From: Thalassotalea euphylliae
GTDB taxonomy: Bacteria; Pseudomonadota; Gammaproteobacteria; Enterobacterales; Alteromonadaceae
Direction of reading: 5' to 3'
Assembly (NCBI RefSeq): GCF_003390395.1
Contig: NZ_QUOV01000001.1
Location: 2,170,001-2,234,000 of the forward strand
DNA length: 64,000 nt
Each line of letters opens with the position of its first letter. Position 1 is the stretch's first letter. A program made the position numbers and the translations under genes. Under the pieces are notes generated by a model. The model had not been told where the DNA came from. It did no database searches and saw nothing but the letters and a program-made list of their open reading frames with translations. Shown one piece after another: positions 18,189 through 27,583 of this stretch.

Positions 18189-20258
18189 ATGAATCTTAGT
18201 ATTAAAGCAAAAATGATTTTGCTAACCACAGCTGCCCTAGCAATTATCGGCGGTATTTCTATTATAGAAACAATTCTTACCAAGAATATTGTGCTAGCAA
18301 CTGAGTCAGAAAACGTTGGTAGCGCAGTTGAAAAAACACTTAAAGAAAACCTGCAAGCACAAATTGATACGGTTACCCTTTCTGCAGACTTATTCTATCA
18401 ACAAGCACATAAAGACAAAGTAAAAGAAGAGCTTGCCGAAGAGCTCACTGTTATTCACCAAACGATGGCGGCTATTTATAATAATACCGAGGCTAAATCA
18501 GCAGCAAAAGCCCATATCCATGCTTTTTTAAATAATTATACTTGGGGTAACAACCGCTATGTCTTTAGTTACGACAAAGACTCGATCAACTATGTTACCC
18601 ACACCTTAAAGCCTTCACTTATCGGCACATCAGCAAAAGATTCGCAAGATAATAACGGCGTATTTTATGCAAGAAATATCGTTAATGCTGGCACTTCTAG
18701 CGACATAGGATTTACAGAATATGCATTTGTAAACCCAAATACAGATCAAGTAGAAAACAAACTTACCGCCGCAAAATTTTTCGAGCCGCTTAATATCGTT
18801 ATTGCTACCGGCGAATACATTTCTAGTTTACAAGCCGACAAGCAGGCGCAAGCGCTTGCAATGATCACTAAAGCTAAGTTTGGTAAAAATGGTTACTTCT
18901 GGGTACAAAACAGCGAAGGTGTTATATTAGCGCATCCAAAAGCATCGATTGTAGGCACAAGTATTGGGAACACGATTAAAGTTGCTAATCAACTTAGCAG
19001 CCAAAATGATGCCTTTGTAGATATGGCATTTAACAACCCGGCAACTAACCAAACTGAAAACAAAATTGCTTACGCTCGTAAAGTGTTTCCTGATTGGGGT
19101 TGGACAATCGCTACCGGCGCTTATGAAACTGATATTATTGAAGCACAAAACCAGCTAACCACAGCAACCAAAGACATCTTTGAACATCAAACGATTCAAA
19201 ATATATTCTTTTTAGTTGTTGCAACAGCAGTAGTTATTGGCTTATTCCTATACTTTATTAATCGCATTACCCATCGTTTATCTTTGCTTAACGAACGTAT
19301 TACTAGCCTTTCAAGTGGTGAAGCTGATTTACGCTCACGATTAGAAATTACTGGTCAAGACGAAATTACCGACATCGCAAAATCTGTTAATAATTTTATC
19401 GCCTACCTGCAAAACATGCTTAAGGAGCTAGCGTCATCTTCTGCTCACATTACTCAAAATATCGGCAGCCTAACAACACAGTCTGAGCAAAACCACACTG
19501 CATTAAACAACCATGCAAATGAAACTGAGCAAGTTGTTACTGCCATAACTGAAATGAGTGCTACCGCGAACAGTGTTGCTGATAGCGCGAATCAGTCCGC
19601 CCATAGCACTAACCAAGCTGAGCAAGAAGCCAACGAAGCACAACAGCTAGTCAAATCAACAACTGCAAGTGTTGATAAGCTAAAAGGTGAAATTGAACAA
19701 GCGGCGGATAACATTAACACCATGAATGACAACACTCAGGAAATTGTTAATGTGTTAGGGGTAATTGGTGAAATTGCTGACCAAACGAACCTGTTAGCAC
19801 TTAACGCCGCTATTGAAGCTGCGCGTGCTGGTGAACAAGGTCGAGGATTTGCTGTTGTGGCCGATGAAGTTCGCGCCCTGGCCTCTCGCACACAAACCAG
19901 TACTGAAGAAATTAGCCATATTTTGGCTAAGGTACAAAATGATGCTGCTAACGCCGTTGCGGCAATGGAAGCGACACAAGCAAGCTGCCAACTAGCGTCT
20001 GATAACACTGAGCAGGTATCTACTAGCTTATCTACTATGACCAACGCCATTGTTCATATCAACGATTTAAACAATCAAATCGCTACCGCTGCTGAACAGC
20101 AAAGCGCGGTAACCGAAGAAGTCAGCCAGAATATGAACAATATTCAAGTAGTAGTGAATGATTTATCGCAAGGTGGTGAACATACGATGGCAAGCAGCCG
20201 CGAGCTGGCAACAACCAATGAGCAACTTTCTGGGCTGATAAATCAGTTTAAAGTTTAA
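18189..20258 (+). CDS. Methyl-accepting chemotaxis protein with tandem Cache sensor
   Basis: 689-residue inner-membrane chemoreceptor. TM1 spans about residues 8-30. The periplasmic region (about 31-330) holds two Cache modules; the second has [19 protein letters not shown] and [19 protein letters not shown]2 is near 335-356, then a HAMP domain ([16 protein letters not shown]...[11 protein letters not shown]) and a cytoplasmic signalling coiled coil with the CheA-contact tip [21 protein letters not shown] and [18 protein letters not shown]. No C-terminal CheR-docking pentapeptide is seen. The ligand is unknown, probably a small carboxylate as in many Cache receptors; the porin next door suggests uptake and sensing of the same compound. 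Confidence 0.93.
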   Translation: MNLSIKAKMILLTTAALAIIGGISIIETILTKNIVLATESENVGSAVEKTLKENLQAQIDTVTLSADLFYQQAHKDKVKEELAEELTVIHQTMAAIYNNTEAKSAAKAHIHAFLNNYTWGNNRYVFSYDKDSINYVTHTLKPSLIGTSAKDSQDNNGVFYARNIVNAGTSSDIGFTEYAFVNPNTDQVENKLTAAKFFEPLNIVIATGEYISSLQADKQAQALAMITKAKFGKNGYFWVQNSEGVILAHPKASIVGTSIGNTIKVANQLSSQNDAFVDMAFNNPATNQTENKIAYARKVFPDWGWTIATGAYETDIIEAQNQLTTATKDIFEHQTIQNIFFLVVATAVVIGLFLYFINRITHRLSLLNERITSLSSGEADLRSRLEITGQDEITDIAKSVNNFIAYLQNMLKELASSSAHITQNIGSLTTQSEQNHTALNNHANETEQVVTAITEMSATANSVADSANQSAHSTNQAEQEANEAQQLVKSTTASVDKLKGEIEQAADNINTMNDNTQEIVNVLGVIGEIADQTNLLALNAAIEAARAGEQGRGFAVVADEVRALASRTQTSTEEISHILAKVQNDAANAVAAMEATQASCQLASDNTEQVSTSLSTMTNAIVHINDLNNQIATAAEQQSAVTEEVSQNMNNIQVVVNDLSQGGEHTMASSRELATTNEQLSGLINQFKV

Positions 20259-20301
20259 GGCTAATATTATTATCTAAGTATTTAAGAGACGTTGAGTTGA
20301 A

Positions 20302-20381
20302 TAACGACCAAACTAGCAGTGCCTTGGTACTGCTATGACACTACTTTAATATTTTTTTGTAATGTTAGGGCTTGGTCGTTA
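20302..20381. repeat. Nested inverted repeat in the convergent gap between MCP and response regulator
   Basis: Outer 10-bp arms TAACGACCAA and TTGGTCGTTA enclose an inner stem AGCAGTGCC / GGTACTGCT (one G:T pair) and a T run. Probably a bidirectional transcript-end structure; a small RNA cannot be excluded. Confidence 0.5.
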
Positions 20382-20464
20382 GTTTAAACGTTAACGAGCC
20401 TATTTAACTAACTCAACTTCCACTAATTTATGAGTTAGTTAAACCTAAGCAACATCGCGAAAAG

Positions 20465-21085
20465 CTATTTATCTAGGCCATAGTCTATGGCATATCGCAC
20501 AAGCCCAATGGTTGACTCTATCCCTAGTTTCTTTTTGATATTGCGCTTGTGTGTTTCTACAGTGCGAGCGCTAATATTCAACTCTTGTGCAATTCTTTTG
20601 TCGTTTAATCCTTGCGATACCAAACGCAATATTAAATGCTCACGACGTGTGAGTGACACTCTTTGCTCACTCGTCAATTCTTGCGAGAGAATATCGGTAA
20701 CCTCGGCGCTAAAATATGACTTACCACTCGCAACTTTTTTGATCGCAGAAATAAGCTCATCACCGGGTACATCTTTTAACACATAACCATTCGCACCATG
20801 ACGCATAGCCGATAAAATATATTCTTTACTGTCATGCATGCTAAGCATGATCACTTTGCAATCAAGTTGCTGTTCCCTAATAAGCTCTAATGCATACATA
20901 CCATCCATTTCAGGCATATTAATATCCATCAGCACGACATCAAATTCAAAATGCTGGAGTAAGGTTAGCGCCTGTTGTCCATTTTCAGCTTGATTAGTTA
21001 CTTTAATCTCAGGATCAAGACTGAGTCTGAACATCAATCCTTCGCGAAAAATTGGATGATCGTCAACAAGTAGTACTTTAATCAT
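20465..21085 (-). CDS. NarL/FixJ-family response regulator
   Basis: 206-residue two-component regulator. Receiver domain with the acidic pair DD near residue 8, phospho-acceptor Asp54 in VVLMDINMPEMDG, and Lys in VLKDVPG. C-terminal LuxR-type helix-turn-helix: LTRREHLILRLVSQGLNDKRIAQELNISARTVETH (each half typical of the family). The cognate kinase gene lies 17 bases upstream on the same strand, so they form an operon. Targets may include the nearby porin, but no site can be assigned. Confidence 0.93.
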   Translation of the reverse strand: MIKVLLVDDHPIFREGLMFRLSLDPEIKVTNQAENGQQALTLLQHFEFDVVLMDINMPEMDGMYALELIREQQLDCKVIMLSMHDSKEYILSAMRHGANGYVLKDVPGDELISAIKKVASGKSYFSAEVTDILSQELTSEQRVSLTRREHLILRLVSQGLNDKRIAQELNISARTVETHKRNIKKKLGIESTIGLVRYAIDYGLDK

Positions 21086-21102
21086 GTAAATTTATTATTT
21101 TC

Positions 21103-22500
21103 TTAGTCCGTAAGAGAGTTAACGCCGTTATTATAATGTAATTGATGCTTCGGGATATACGCTATAATGCTTGTTTTTCCCTTCACTGAAGAAACTTCTA
21201 AACGCCCTTGATAAAAACTAATGCGCTCTTTCATATTGCGAAGGCCAATCCCCATGCTCGGCTTGTTTGAGCGTTGAATACTGTGGTAATCAAAACCTTG
21301 TCCGTTGTCAGTAATCTCTAAAGTAACCCAGTCTTCATCTAATGTTGACGTCACTAATATTTCTGTTGCCTTTGCGTGACGCTCAACATTAGTCATCGCT
21401 TCCTGAGCAATGCGATACAGCGATAACTTGAGCTCTTTTGAAACTAAATTAGCAACGGCTAAACGCTCAACAACCACTTTAATTCCTGATCTTTTACTTA
21501 ATTTCTGCCCCATCTCATCAAGTGCAGCACTAAGCCCATGATCTTCCAATATTCCAGGATGAAGCTGGTGTGAAATACTGCGGATGTCACGCATTACGCT
21601 ACCCGTTAAATCAACAGCATGTTCAATATCTTTTGTGGGATCTTGCTGATGTTGGACTTTTAGTTTTATCGTTTCCATTGAGTACTTTGCCGCAGCTAAC
21701 GTTTGCCCAACACCATCATGTAATTCTCTTGAAAACCGTTTACTCTCTTCCTCTTGAGTTTGAAAAATGCGTTCGTTTAACTCTCGCAGTTTTTTATCTG
21801 CTAACCGTTTTTCTCCATACCTAAAATAGTGGCTAGTAATAAACACCATGACAGTGGCTAATACACCAATAAGGAAAATGGTTTGTGATGCCGATTGAAT
21901 GTGCTTGGTGACGGCTGATTCTATTTCAGTGACTTGGTTGTCTATATCATCAATATAAACGCCTGTTCCAAATACCCACTGCCACTGTGGAATTTGTTCA
22001 GAATAAGCCATTTTTTTGGCCGTTTCGCCAGTAGACGGTTGGTTAAACACGTATTGAGAATACCCGCCGCCATCGCGACTATTTTCTATGATTGACTGAA
22101 CAATTTTCACGCCATTCAGATCTTCCATCTCGTACCAATTTTTCCCGATACGCCACTCTTGGCCTGGCAGAACAACATTTACACCGTCAAAGTCGTAAGC
22201 GAAAAAATAGCCATCCGAGCCAAACCGCATCTTGGTTAAAATTGCTTTAGCTTGCGATTGATAAACATCTTTATCTAGCGCTTGTCCTTGATATAAATGT
22301 TCAACCGCACCTCGAGCTAATGAAACATAGTTTTTTAATTCTTCTAAGCGATGATTCACCACATTTTGGCGATACGTATTTTCCAGCTGTGTCGATAGCT
22401 CATTAAATTCCATGCGTGTCGTGTACAAGACAGTGCATAAAGCAACAATTAGCGGAACCGTAGTAAACAATTGTAGTTTCAAGTTTATATTCATTAACAC
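21103..22500 (-). CDS. Sensor histidine kinase, Cache + NarX-type HisKA_3
   Basis: 465-residue membrane kinase. TM1 near residues 8-26; the periplasmic single Cache module (about 30-195) has GSDGYFFAYDFDGVNVV and PQWQWVFGTGVYIDDID; TM2 near 203-222. The HisKA_3 box FSRELHDGVGQTLAAAKYS has the phospho-acceptor His261. ATPase domain with NVERHAKATE, DNGQGFDYH and MGIGLRNMKERISFYQG. It feeds the response regulator directly downstream. The Cache module resembles that of the chemoreceptor across the convergent gap, so both may read the same class of ligand. An ATG two codons after the chosen start is equally possible. Confidence 0.93.
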   Translation of the reverse strand: MLMNINLKLQLFTTVPLIVALCTVLYTTRMEFNELSTQLENTYRQNVVNHRLEELKNYVSLARGAVEHLYQGQALDKDVYQSQAKAILTKMRFGSDGYFFAYDFDGVNVVLPGQEWRIGKNWYEMEDLNGVKIVQSIIENSRDGGGYSQYVFNQPSTGETAKKMAYSEQIPQWQWVFGTGVYIDDIDNQVTEIESAVTKHIQSASQTIFLIGVLATVMVFITSHYFRYGEKRLADKKLRELNERIFQTQEEESKRFSRELHDGVGQTLAAAKYSMETIKLKVQHQQDPTKDIEHAVDLTGSVMRDIRSISHQLHPGILEDHGLSAALDEMGQKLSKRSGIKVVVERLAVANLVSKELKLSLYRIAQEAMTNVERHAKATEILVTSTLDEDWVTLEITDNGQGFDYHSIQRSNKPSMGIGLRNMKERISFYQGRLEVSSVKGKTSIIAYIPKHQLHYNNGVNSLTD

Positions 22501-22514
22501 GCCTAAAAGCTTTA

Positions 22515-22778
22515 TACCAATTGAAATAAATACTTAATCATTCAGCGAGAATTAAAAGGCTCAGAGGCAAGGCATTGACTGTAGAGAATGGTTTCTCCCT
22601 TGTTTAAATCAATAACGCCGCATATGAGCCTTTTAATCTCGCCCTTTGGGAGCGTGTCAGCGTCGCGATAACTGCACCAAATTGATTAGATGTAGAACAA
22701 CTATATCAACAAAAATTTGGCTTGTTCTCCCAACGCTGGCAGCGCTCTGAATTGATCAATTAATTAATTCAATTGGTA
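22515..22778 (+). mobile_element. MITE-like repeat, copy 1 (264 bp)
   Basis: Non-coding element with imperfect terminal inverted repeats beginning TACCAATTGAAATAAATA at the left and, read inward from the right, TACCAATTGAATTAATTA. It is flanked by TTA on both sides (22512-22514 and 22779-22781), consistent with a 3-bp target duplication. A second copy of exactly the same length lies inverted at 59361-59624, about 90% identical by eye. No transposase is encoded, so it must be mobilised in trans. Confidence 0.85.
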
Positions 22779-23098
22779 TTATTTGTAAAGAATGTAATTT
22801 ATCCGGCGCAATTATACGTCTAAGACGATTTCACTCATAGATTTCACTCATAGAAGTTATCTGTTTAGGTGTTTATTTGCTTCCATCTGTTTGAGAAAAT
22901 AAACAAAGCAAACGCTATTAACTTCCAACTTTAATCATTTTAAACGCCTAAAATCGCAGTCTAGCCACAACCATTAACAACTCTAATACCTCTTATTATC
23001 TAACTGGTTTAGCCATTTTTATTGAGCATGGCTCAGGACCTTCAACATTATAAAAAAAGCTTCAAGTAATTTGTAAGTATACACTAACATATTTTATA
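22779..23098. other. Gene-free stretch between MITE copy 1 and the hicB repeat array
   Basis: About 320 AT-rich bases without an open frame that has a ribosome site. No hicA-like toxin gene is visible on either strand. Confidence 0.55.
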
Positions 23099-23214
23099 GA
23101 GTTATCAGGGTTATCCAAAGTGGAGTACTGAGAGTTATCAGAGTTATTTAGATGTCAACTTTAGGGGTTACTGGAGTTACAATCAATTTGCTATAGAGGG
23201 TTATAAGGGTTATG
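23099..23214 (+). repeat. Four paired direct repeats, exact 33-bp period, upstream of hicB-like gene
   Basis: Each unit holds two GTTAY half-sites nine bases apart. The first half-sites start at 23101, 23134, 23167 and 23200, the second at 23110, 23143, 23176 and 23209. About 16 bases per unit are conserved (for example GAGTTATCAGGGTTAT) and the other 17 are not. The array ends 35 bases before the hicB-like ATG, a position suited to an operator. Confidence 0.8.
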
Positions 23215-23248
23215 GTGTATTAAGTGGTTAAATTAAGGACAATCTAAG

Positions 23249-23671
23249 ATGCACTACCCAGTTAAATTTGCTGGCAACCCTATGAGTGGTTATCAGGTAT
23301 TGGTTCCCGATCTACCTGGCTGTGAAGTGAACTGCGAATCAATAGATCAAGGCTTAAAAAAGGTAAAAGACGCGATCACAGCTCATTTAATGATTTTGGC
23401 CGAATATGGTGAGCCAGTGCCACCAGCGAGCCAAATCGATAAGTGGCTGGAAAAAGAAAACGCCTCTAATGCCGAGGATGTTGGGCTAACTTGGGCAATT
23501 ATCGAAATTGATGTTGCACAATATTTAGGTAAGAGTCATAAAATCAACGTGACACTGCCTGAGTTACTTATCAAGCAAATTGATGATCGAGTAAGCAAAT
23601 CAGAGCAATACAAAACACGCTCAGGCTTTATTGCCCAAGCATGTTTGGCTGAACTCGCTATAAAAGATTAA
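23249..23671 (+). CDS. HicB-like antitoxin, no HicA partner visible
   Basis: 140 residues. The N-terminal HicB fold (degenerate RNase H-like) has YPVKFAGNPMSGYQVLVPDLPGCEVNCESIDQGLKKVKDAI in family order over residues 3-45; the C-terminal part KINVTLPELLIKQIDDRV...RSGFIAQACLAELA (about 100-138) looks like a ribbon-helix-helix DNA-binding domain. HicB proteins neutralise HicA RNase toxins and repress their own operon. No hicA is seen on either side: a repeat array lies upstream and the convergent bioD begins 35 bases downstream. AAGGA lies nine bases before the ATG. It may be a solitary regulator or the remnant of a pair. Confidence 0.83.
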   Translation: MHYPVKFAGNPMSGYQVLVPDLPGCEVNCESIDQGLKKVKDAITAHLMILAEYGEPVPPASQIDKWLEKENASNAEDVGLTWAIIEIDVAQYLGKSHKINVTLPELLIKQIDDRVSKSEQYKTRSGFIAQACLAELAIKD

Positions 23672-23705
23672 TGGTGCAAACCAGTATGACTATCAAACCA
23701 AGTTT

Positions 23706-24410
23706 TTATTCTTGATGAAAACTAGCGATTTGTTCAATCATATCTTCGTTCAGGAATTTGCTGGCTTGCTCGGCGTTTTCTACACTAGGCACTACACCTA
23801 GCAGCGGCGCATCTAAATATTGACTGAGTTCAGTTATGTTCTCTTGTTGATAATCCATTGGCTCAATACAATTTGCGACCCACCCAACAACAGTTAAACC
23901 ATCACGTTTTATGGCTTCATAACTAAGCAGCGCATGATTTAAACAGCCCAATTTCATGTTCACCACTAATATCACGTGCTGTTCAGTTTGCTTGGCAAAA
24001 TCTGAAAGAAACTGACCTTCCCCCAAAGGCAACCGCCAACCGCCAGCCCCTTCAGTTAATATCACATCAGGCGCGAAACTATCTAACGAATCAAACAAGT
24101 TAGAAACCTGCACTGCGTTAATTTTTTGTCCTAGCGTTTGTGCGGCAATATGAGGGGCAATTGGCTCTTCAAATGCAATAGGGTTAATACTTTCAAGTGG
24201 TTGATTACAATTGGCCTGTTGTTTTAATTGCAATGCATCGTGATTCACTAGCTGCCCGTTAACATTATCGCAGCCCGCAGAAATTGGTTTGAATACGGCA
24301 ACTTTACGTGCCTTAGTTAAAATATTGATAATTGCACAGGCAACTAAGGTTTTTCCCGCATCAGTATCAGTTGCTGTTACGAAAAGGTGCTTTGTTTTTT
24401 TACGGGGCAT
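23706..24410 (-). CDS. bioD: ATP-dependent dethiobiotin synthetase BioD
   Basis: Closes the ureido ring of dethiobiotin from 7,8-diaminopelargonate, CO2 and ATP. 234 residues. P-loop TATDTDAGKTLVACAI at about 11-26, Lys/Ser in FKPISAGC, and EGAGGWRLPL, the phosphate and carbamate-binding block. Last gene of the minus-strand biotin cluster bioB-bioF-bioC-bioD, 69 bases after bioC. The active-site elements look intact. Confidence 0.95.
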   Translation of the reverse strand: MPRKKTKHLFVTATDTDAGKTLVACAIINILTKARKVAVFKPISAGCDNVNGQLVNHDALQLKQQANCNQPLESINPIAFEEPIAPHIAAQTLGQKINAVQVSNLFDSLDSFAPDVILTEGAGGWRLPLGEGQFLSDFAKQTEQHVILVVNMKLGCLNHALLSYEAIKRDGLTVVGWVANCIEPMDYQQENITELSQYLDAPLLGVVPSVENAEQASKFLNEDMIEQIASFHQE

Positions 24411-24479
24411 TTTTTAGGGCCTTTTGGGCTTTAGCGATAAAAATGTACACAAGAAGTACTACGAATAATTTCAGGTATT

Positions 24480-25262
24480 TTATGTCAAGGGTTTCACGAC
24501 TTGCCCTGAAAAAACGCGATACGTTGCAGGGTATACACCGCTCGGCTCAACAAAGTCTTGATAAGCCTGAGTCATTCGCTGCCATTTATCTTTACCAGCC
24601 AAACCACGATGTTGTTTCTTAGGTACATGGTTAGCGCCTAGTCCTTTGAGCTCTCGCGCTAAATGAAGCACATTTTCATATTCCAAAATAACATCTTGCA
24701 CGTGATGACAAGTTAACTCCCAACCTTGGCTATCTAACGTTGAGAGAATATCGATATCTTTTTTAAAGTCGATAACGTGTTTGTCATCGTCCACTTGTGC
24801 CCAAGAAGACTTAAGTTCACTTAAGGTTTGATCAAGTAAGGTCGTAAATACAAATCGACCACCTGGTTTGAGCACTCGCATTAACTCTTCAAATAGGTGC
24901 GCTAAGTTATCGCACCACTGAATAACGAGGTTGGAATAGATTAAATCGATGCTGTTGTCTTGAAATGGTAAGTGATAGGCATCACCCGCTACCAAATAAT
25001 CTACTTTTCGATGTGACCTTGTGTAATTGAGCATTTTATTGGAAATATCAACACCGATAACACGTTCAAAATTCCCTGATAAAAGTTCGGTAAAAAACCC
25101 TGTGCCGCAACCTAAATCGATAACGGTTAACTGCCTTTCTTGTGGTAGCCATGGCATTAAATGTTTGCCACTATAACGCTGTAAACGCGCTGAAACATCA
25201 TAAGAATTGGTCGCTGAATCAAATGATTTAGCAATTTTTATTTGGTTTAACGTATTTGGCAT
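24480..25262 (-). CDS. bioC: Malonyl-[ACP] O-methyltransferase BioC
   Basis: Methylates malonyl-ACP with SAM to disguise it for pimeloyl chain building. 260 residues, near the family length. N-terminal IAKSFDSATNSYDVSARLQRY is the BioC signature; SAM motif I is VIDLGCGTGFFTELL, then GVDISNKML and IDLIYSNLVIQWC. Its start codon overlaps the stop of bioF, so translation is probably coupled. A BioH esterase would be needed to release the pimeloyl chain; none is evident nearby. Confidence 0.94.
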   Translation of the reverse strand: MPNTLNQIKIAKSFDSATNSYDVSARLQRYSGKHLMPWLPQERQLTVIDLGCGTGFFTELLSGNFERVIGVDISNKMLNYTRSHRKVDYLVAGDAYHLPFQDNSIDLIYSNLVIQWCDNLAHLFEELMRVLKPGGRFVFTTLLDQTLSELKSSWAQVDDDKHVIDFKKDIDILSTLDSQGWELTCHHVQDVILEYENVLHLARELKGLGANHVPKKQHRGLAGKDKWQRMTQAYQDFVEPSGVYPATYRVFSGQVVKPLT

Positions 25263-26410
25263 TACACCAATACCTCATTTAAACATTCTGCTAAGTATAT
25301 GATATCCCTTTCTTTATGGTTCGCACAAATGGTTACGCGTAACCTAGATGTACCACTCGGCACTGTCGGTGGCCGAATTGCTGTCACCCAAATTCCTTTT
25401 TGTTTTAGTTTTTCGCTCGCTGCTAACGCTTTAGTTTCTTCTTGAACATTAATGGCATGAATTGACGATGTGGTTGGCACCAAATCTATGCTGCTATCGA
25501 GTTGACAACTAAATAACCTTGTTAGAGTAGATAGCTTTTCTTGTCGCCAAATTTCTTTTTTTATCGTCTCTATGCTTTTTTTAGTCGCCCACGCTATTGC
25601 CGGTGAAATTGCCGTTGAATAAATATAGTGCCTTGCAAAATTAACAAAATAATCATGTAACTCTGCATCGCAAGCTACAAATGCCCCACTGGTTGCAATC
25701 GCTTTACCAAATGTCGCCATCACGATATCGACATCAGCACTCGCGATACCTTGTCCTTGTTCACCTTTGATGCCAATACTGTGAGCCTCGTCAAGGTAAA
25801 TCATGGCATTTGCTTTATTCGCCAGCTGCGTTAAGGCGTCAATATCCGCTTCATCACCATCCATACTGAAAACACCTTCAGTTGCAATCAAGGTGTTTAA
25901 CTCATTGTTTGCCGCCGCCGTTTTCGCGAGTAATGCGCCTAGATGCTGATAATCATTATGACGATATCGTTTTAAGCTCGCTTGAGATGATAATGCTCCA
26001 TCAATAATAGATGCATGTGAGAGTTTATCCAGTAGTAACTGCACGTCTTTTTGACCTAGCGCATGCATTACTGCCTGATTTGCTGCAAATCCACTACTAA
26101 AAAGCAACACACGCTCTCGCCCGAGCCAGTTTGCGGCTGTTTCTTCTAGTGCCTGATGGGCATAATTAAAACCAGTGACTAGACTTGACGCACTAGCGGA
26201 AACACCGAACTTTTCAGCCCCTTCGATCATCGCCGCTTGAATGTCAGGATGATTATTGAGGCCTAAATAATCGTTAGAGGAAAAGTTCAGGTATTGTTTA
26301 CCATCAACAACTATCTCTCGACCACTACTACCTGCAATGCTAACTCGCTGACGATACCGATTTAGTTGCGTTTGCTGAGCCAATTGCTCAGCAATAAATT
26401 TGAATTTCAT
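25262..26410 (-). CDS. bioF: 8-amino-7-oxononanoate synthase BioF
   Basis: PLP enzyme condensing pimeloyl-ACP or -CoA with alanine. 382 residues. It has the substrate-loop motif [31 protein letters not shown], the Asp-His pair in [12 protein letters not shown], and the PLP lysine in [15 protein letters not shown]. Second gene of the cluster, 21 bases after bioB and overlapping bioC by one base. Confidence 0.95.
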   Translation of the reverse strand: MKFKFIAEQLAQQTQLNRYRQRVSIAGSSGREIVVDGKQYLNFSSNDYLGLNNHPDIQAAMIEGAEKFGVSASASSLVTGFNYAHQALEETAANWLGRERVLLFSSGFAANQAVMHALGQKDVQLLLDKLSHASIIDGALSSQASLKRYRHNDYQHLGALLAKTAAANNELNTLIATEGVFSMDGDEADIDALTQLANKANAMIYLDEAHSIGIKGEQGQGIASADVDIVMATFGKAIATSGAFVACDAELHDYFVNFARHYIYSTAISPAIAWATKKSIETIKKEIWRQEKLSTLTRLFSCQLDSSIDLVPTTSSIHAINVQEETKALAASEKLKQKGIWVTAIRPPTVPSGTSRLRVTICANHKERDIIYLAECLNEVLV

Positions 26411-26431
26411 CTATCGCGCTAATTGTTAAAA

Positions 26432-27484
26432 CTAGCCAGCGTTATAAAACAGGTCTTGGTTTTCTTGTTCACTAATTGCGGTGTGAATTTTCTTTTCATC
26501 ACTGCCATCGTCAACAAGCGACTCAATGGTTTCTGTATTGATGCCAAGCTTATTGAACAATGCAATATCTTGGTTAGTTTCTGGATTCGCCGCTGTTAAT
26601 AACTTACAGCCGTAGAAAATCGAGTTTGCGCCAGCTAAGAAGCAAAGCGACTGCATTTGCTCATTCATAGTTTCTCGGCCCGCCGATAAACGAACATGGC
26701 TTTTTGGCATCATAATACGCGCAACGGCAATACAACGGATAAAATCGAATTCGTCTAAATCGGCAACATCCGCAAGTGGCGTACCGTCAATTTTTACCAA
26801 CATATTAATGGGTACACTTTCTGGCTGTGGCTGCAAATTGGCCAGTTGTACTAACAGTGAGGCACGATCATTGGCCTTCTCACCTAAGCCAACAATACCA
26901 CCACTACACACTTTCATGCCGGCAGAACGCACATTGTCTAGCGTGTCTAATCTGTCTTGATAGGTGCGCGTAGTAATAATTTGATTATAGTGTTCTGGCG
27001 AGGTGTCCAAGTTGTGATTGTAGTAATCTAAACCTGCTTCTTGCAGCGATTGGGCTTGGTCTTTAGACAGCATACCTAGCGTCATACAAGTTTCTAAACC
27101 CAGCGCCTTTACGCCTTTAACCATTTCGGTGACATAAGGCATGTCACGCTCTTTTGGGTTACGCCATGCTGCGCCCATACAAAAACGCGTAGAGCCTTGC
27201 GCTTTCGCTTGTTTAGCAGCTTCCAGCACTTTCTCAACTTCCATTAAACGTTCTTTTTCAATATCGGTTTTGTAGCGAGCGCTCTGTGAACAGTATTTAC
27301 AATCTTCGGGGCAGGCACCTGTTTTAATCGACAACAAGGTGCTGACTTGAACTTCGTTGGCATTAAAGTGCTGACGGTGCACAGTTTGTGCTTCAAACAT
27401 CAAATCATTAAACGGTTTGTTAAATAATGCGTTAACTTGTTCGATTGTCCAATTGTGTCGAACCTGAGATAAATTTTCTGTCAT
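26432..27484 (-). CDS. bioB: Biotin synthase BioB
   Basis: Radical-SAM enzyme that inserts sulfur into dethiobiotin. 350 residues. The CxxxCxxC [4Fe-4S] motif [11 protein letters not shown] is near residues 53-63; the second, [2Fe-2S] cluster ligands are expected in [14 protein letters not shown] and [10 protein letters not shown], all present, plus Arg in [10 protein letters not shown]. First gene of the minus-strand operon, facing bioA across a BirA-like operator. It sacrifices sulfur from its own cluster. Confidence 0.96.
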   Translation of the reverse strand: MTENLSQVRHNWTIEQVNALFNKPFNDLMFEAQTVHRQHFNANEVQVSTLLSIKTGACPEDCKYCSQSARYKTDIEKERLMEVEKVLEAAKQAKAQGSTRFCMGAAWRNPKERDMPYVTEMVKGVKALGLETCMTLGMLSKDQAQSLQEAGLDYYNHNLDTSPEHYNQIITTRTYQDRLDTLDNVRSAGMKVCSGGIVGLGEKANDRASLLVQLANLQPQPESVPINMLVKIDGTPLADVADLDEFDFIRCIAVARIMMPKSHVRLSAGRETMNEQMQSLCFLAGANSIFYGCKLLTAANPETNQDIALFNKLGINTETIESLVDDGSDEKKIHTAISEQENQDLFYNAG

Positions 27485-27551
27485 AGTGTGCCCGTCGTTG
27501 CTGTGTTGCCAGCGAATAAATTTAGGAGTAGTCTAGCCGCCAAGTAAAAGA

Positions 27552-27582
27552 TGTCAACGCAGACCAGAATAACAAGTTAACA
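27552..27582. promoter_or_regulatory. Candidate BirA operator between bioB and bioA
   Basis: Near-perfect inverted repeat TGTCAAC-N17-GTTAACA (one mismatch), matching the spacing and core of gammaproteobacterial BirA sites (TGTTAACC-N15-GGTTAACA type). It sits next to the bioA start in the divergent promoter region, so binding of biotinylated-AMP BirA would block both directions. Confidence 0.65.
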
Positions 27583-27583
27583 T

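Noticed and set aside
23100..23231. Possible protein with Tyr-x-x-Tyr repeats
   Set aside because: No start codon and a stop immediately upstream; kept only as a rival idea for the repeat array.
24332..24622. Plus-strand frame of 96 codons across the bioD/bioC junction
   Set aside because: Lies over the ends of two conserved genes and has no plausible protein features.
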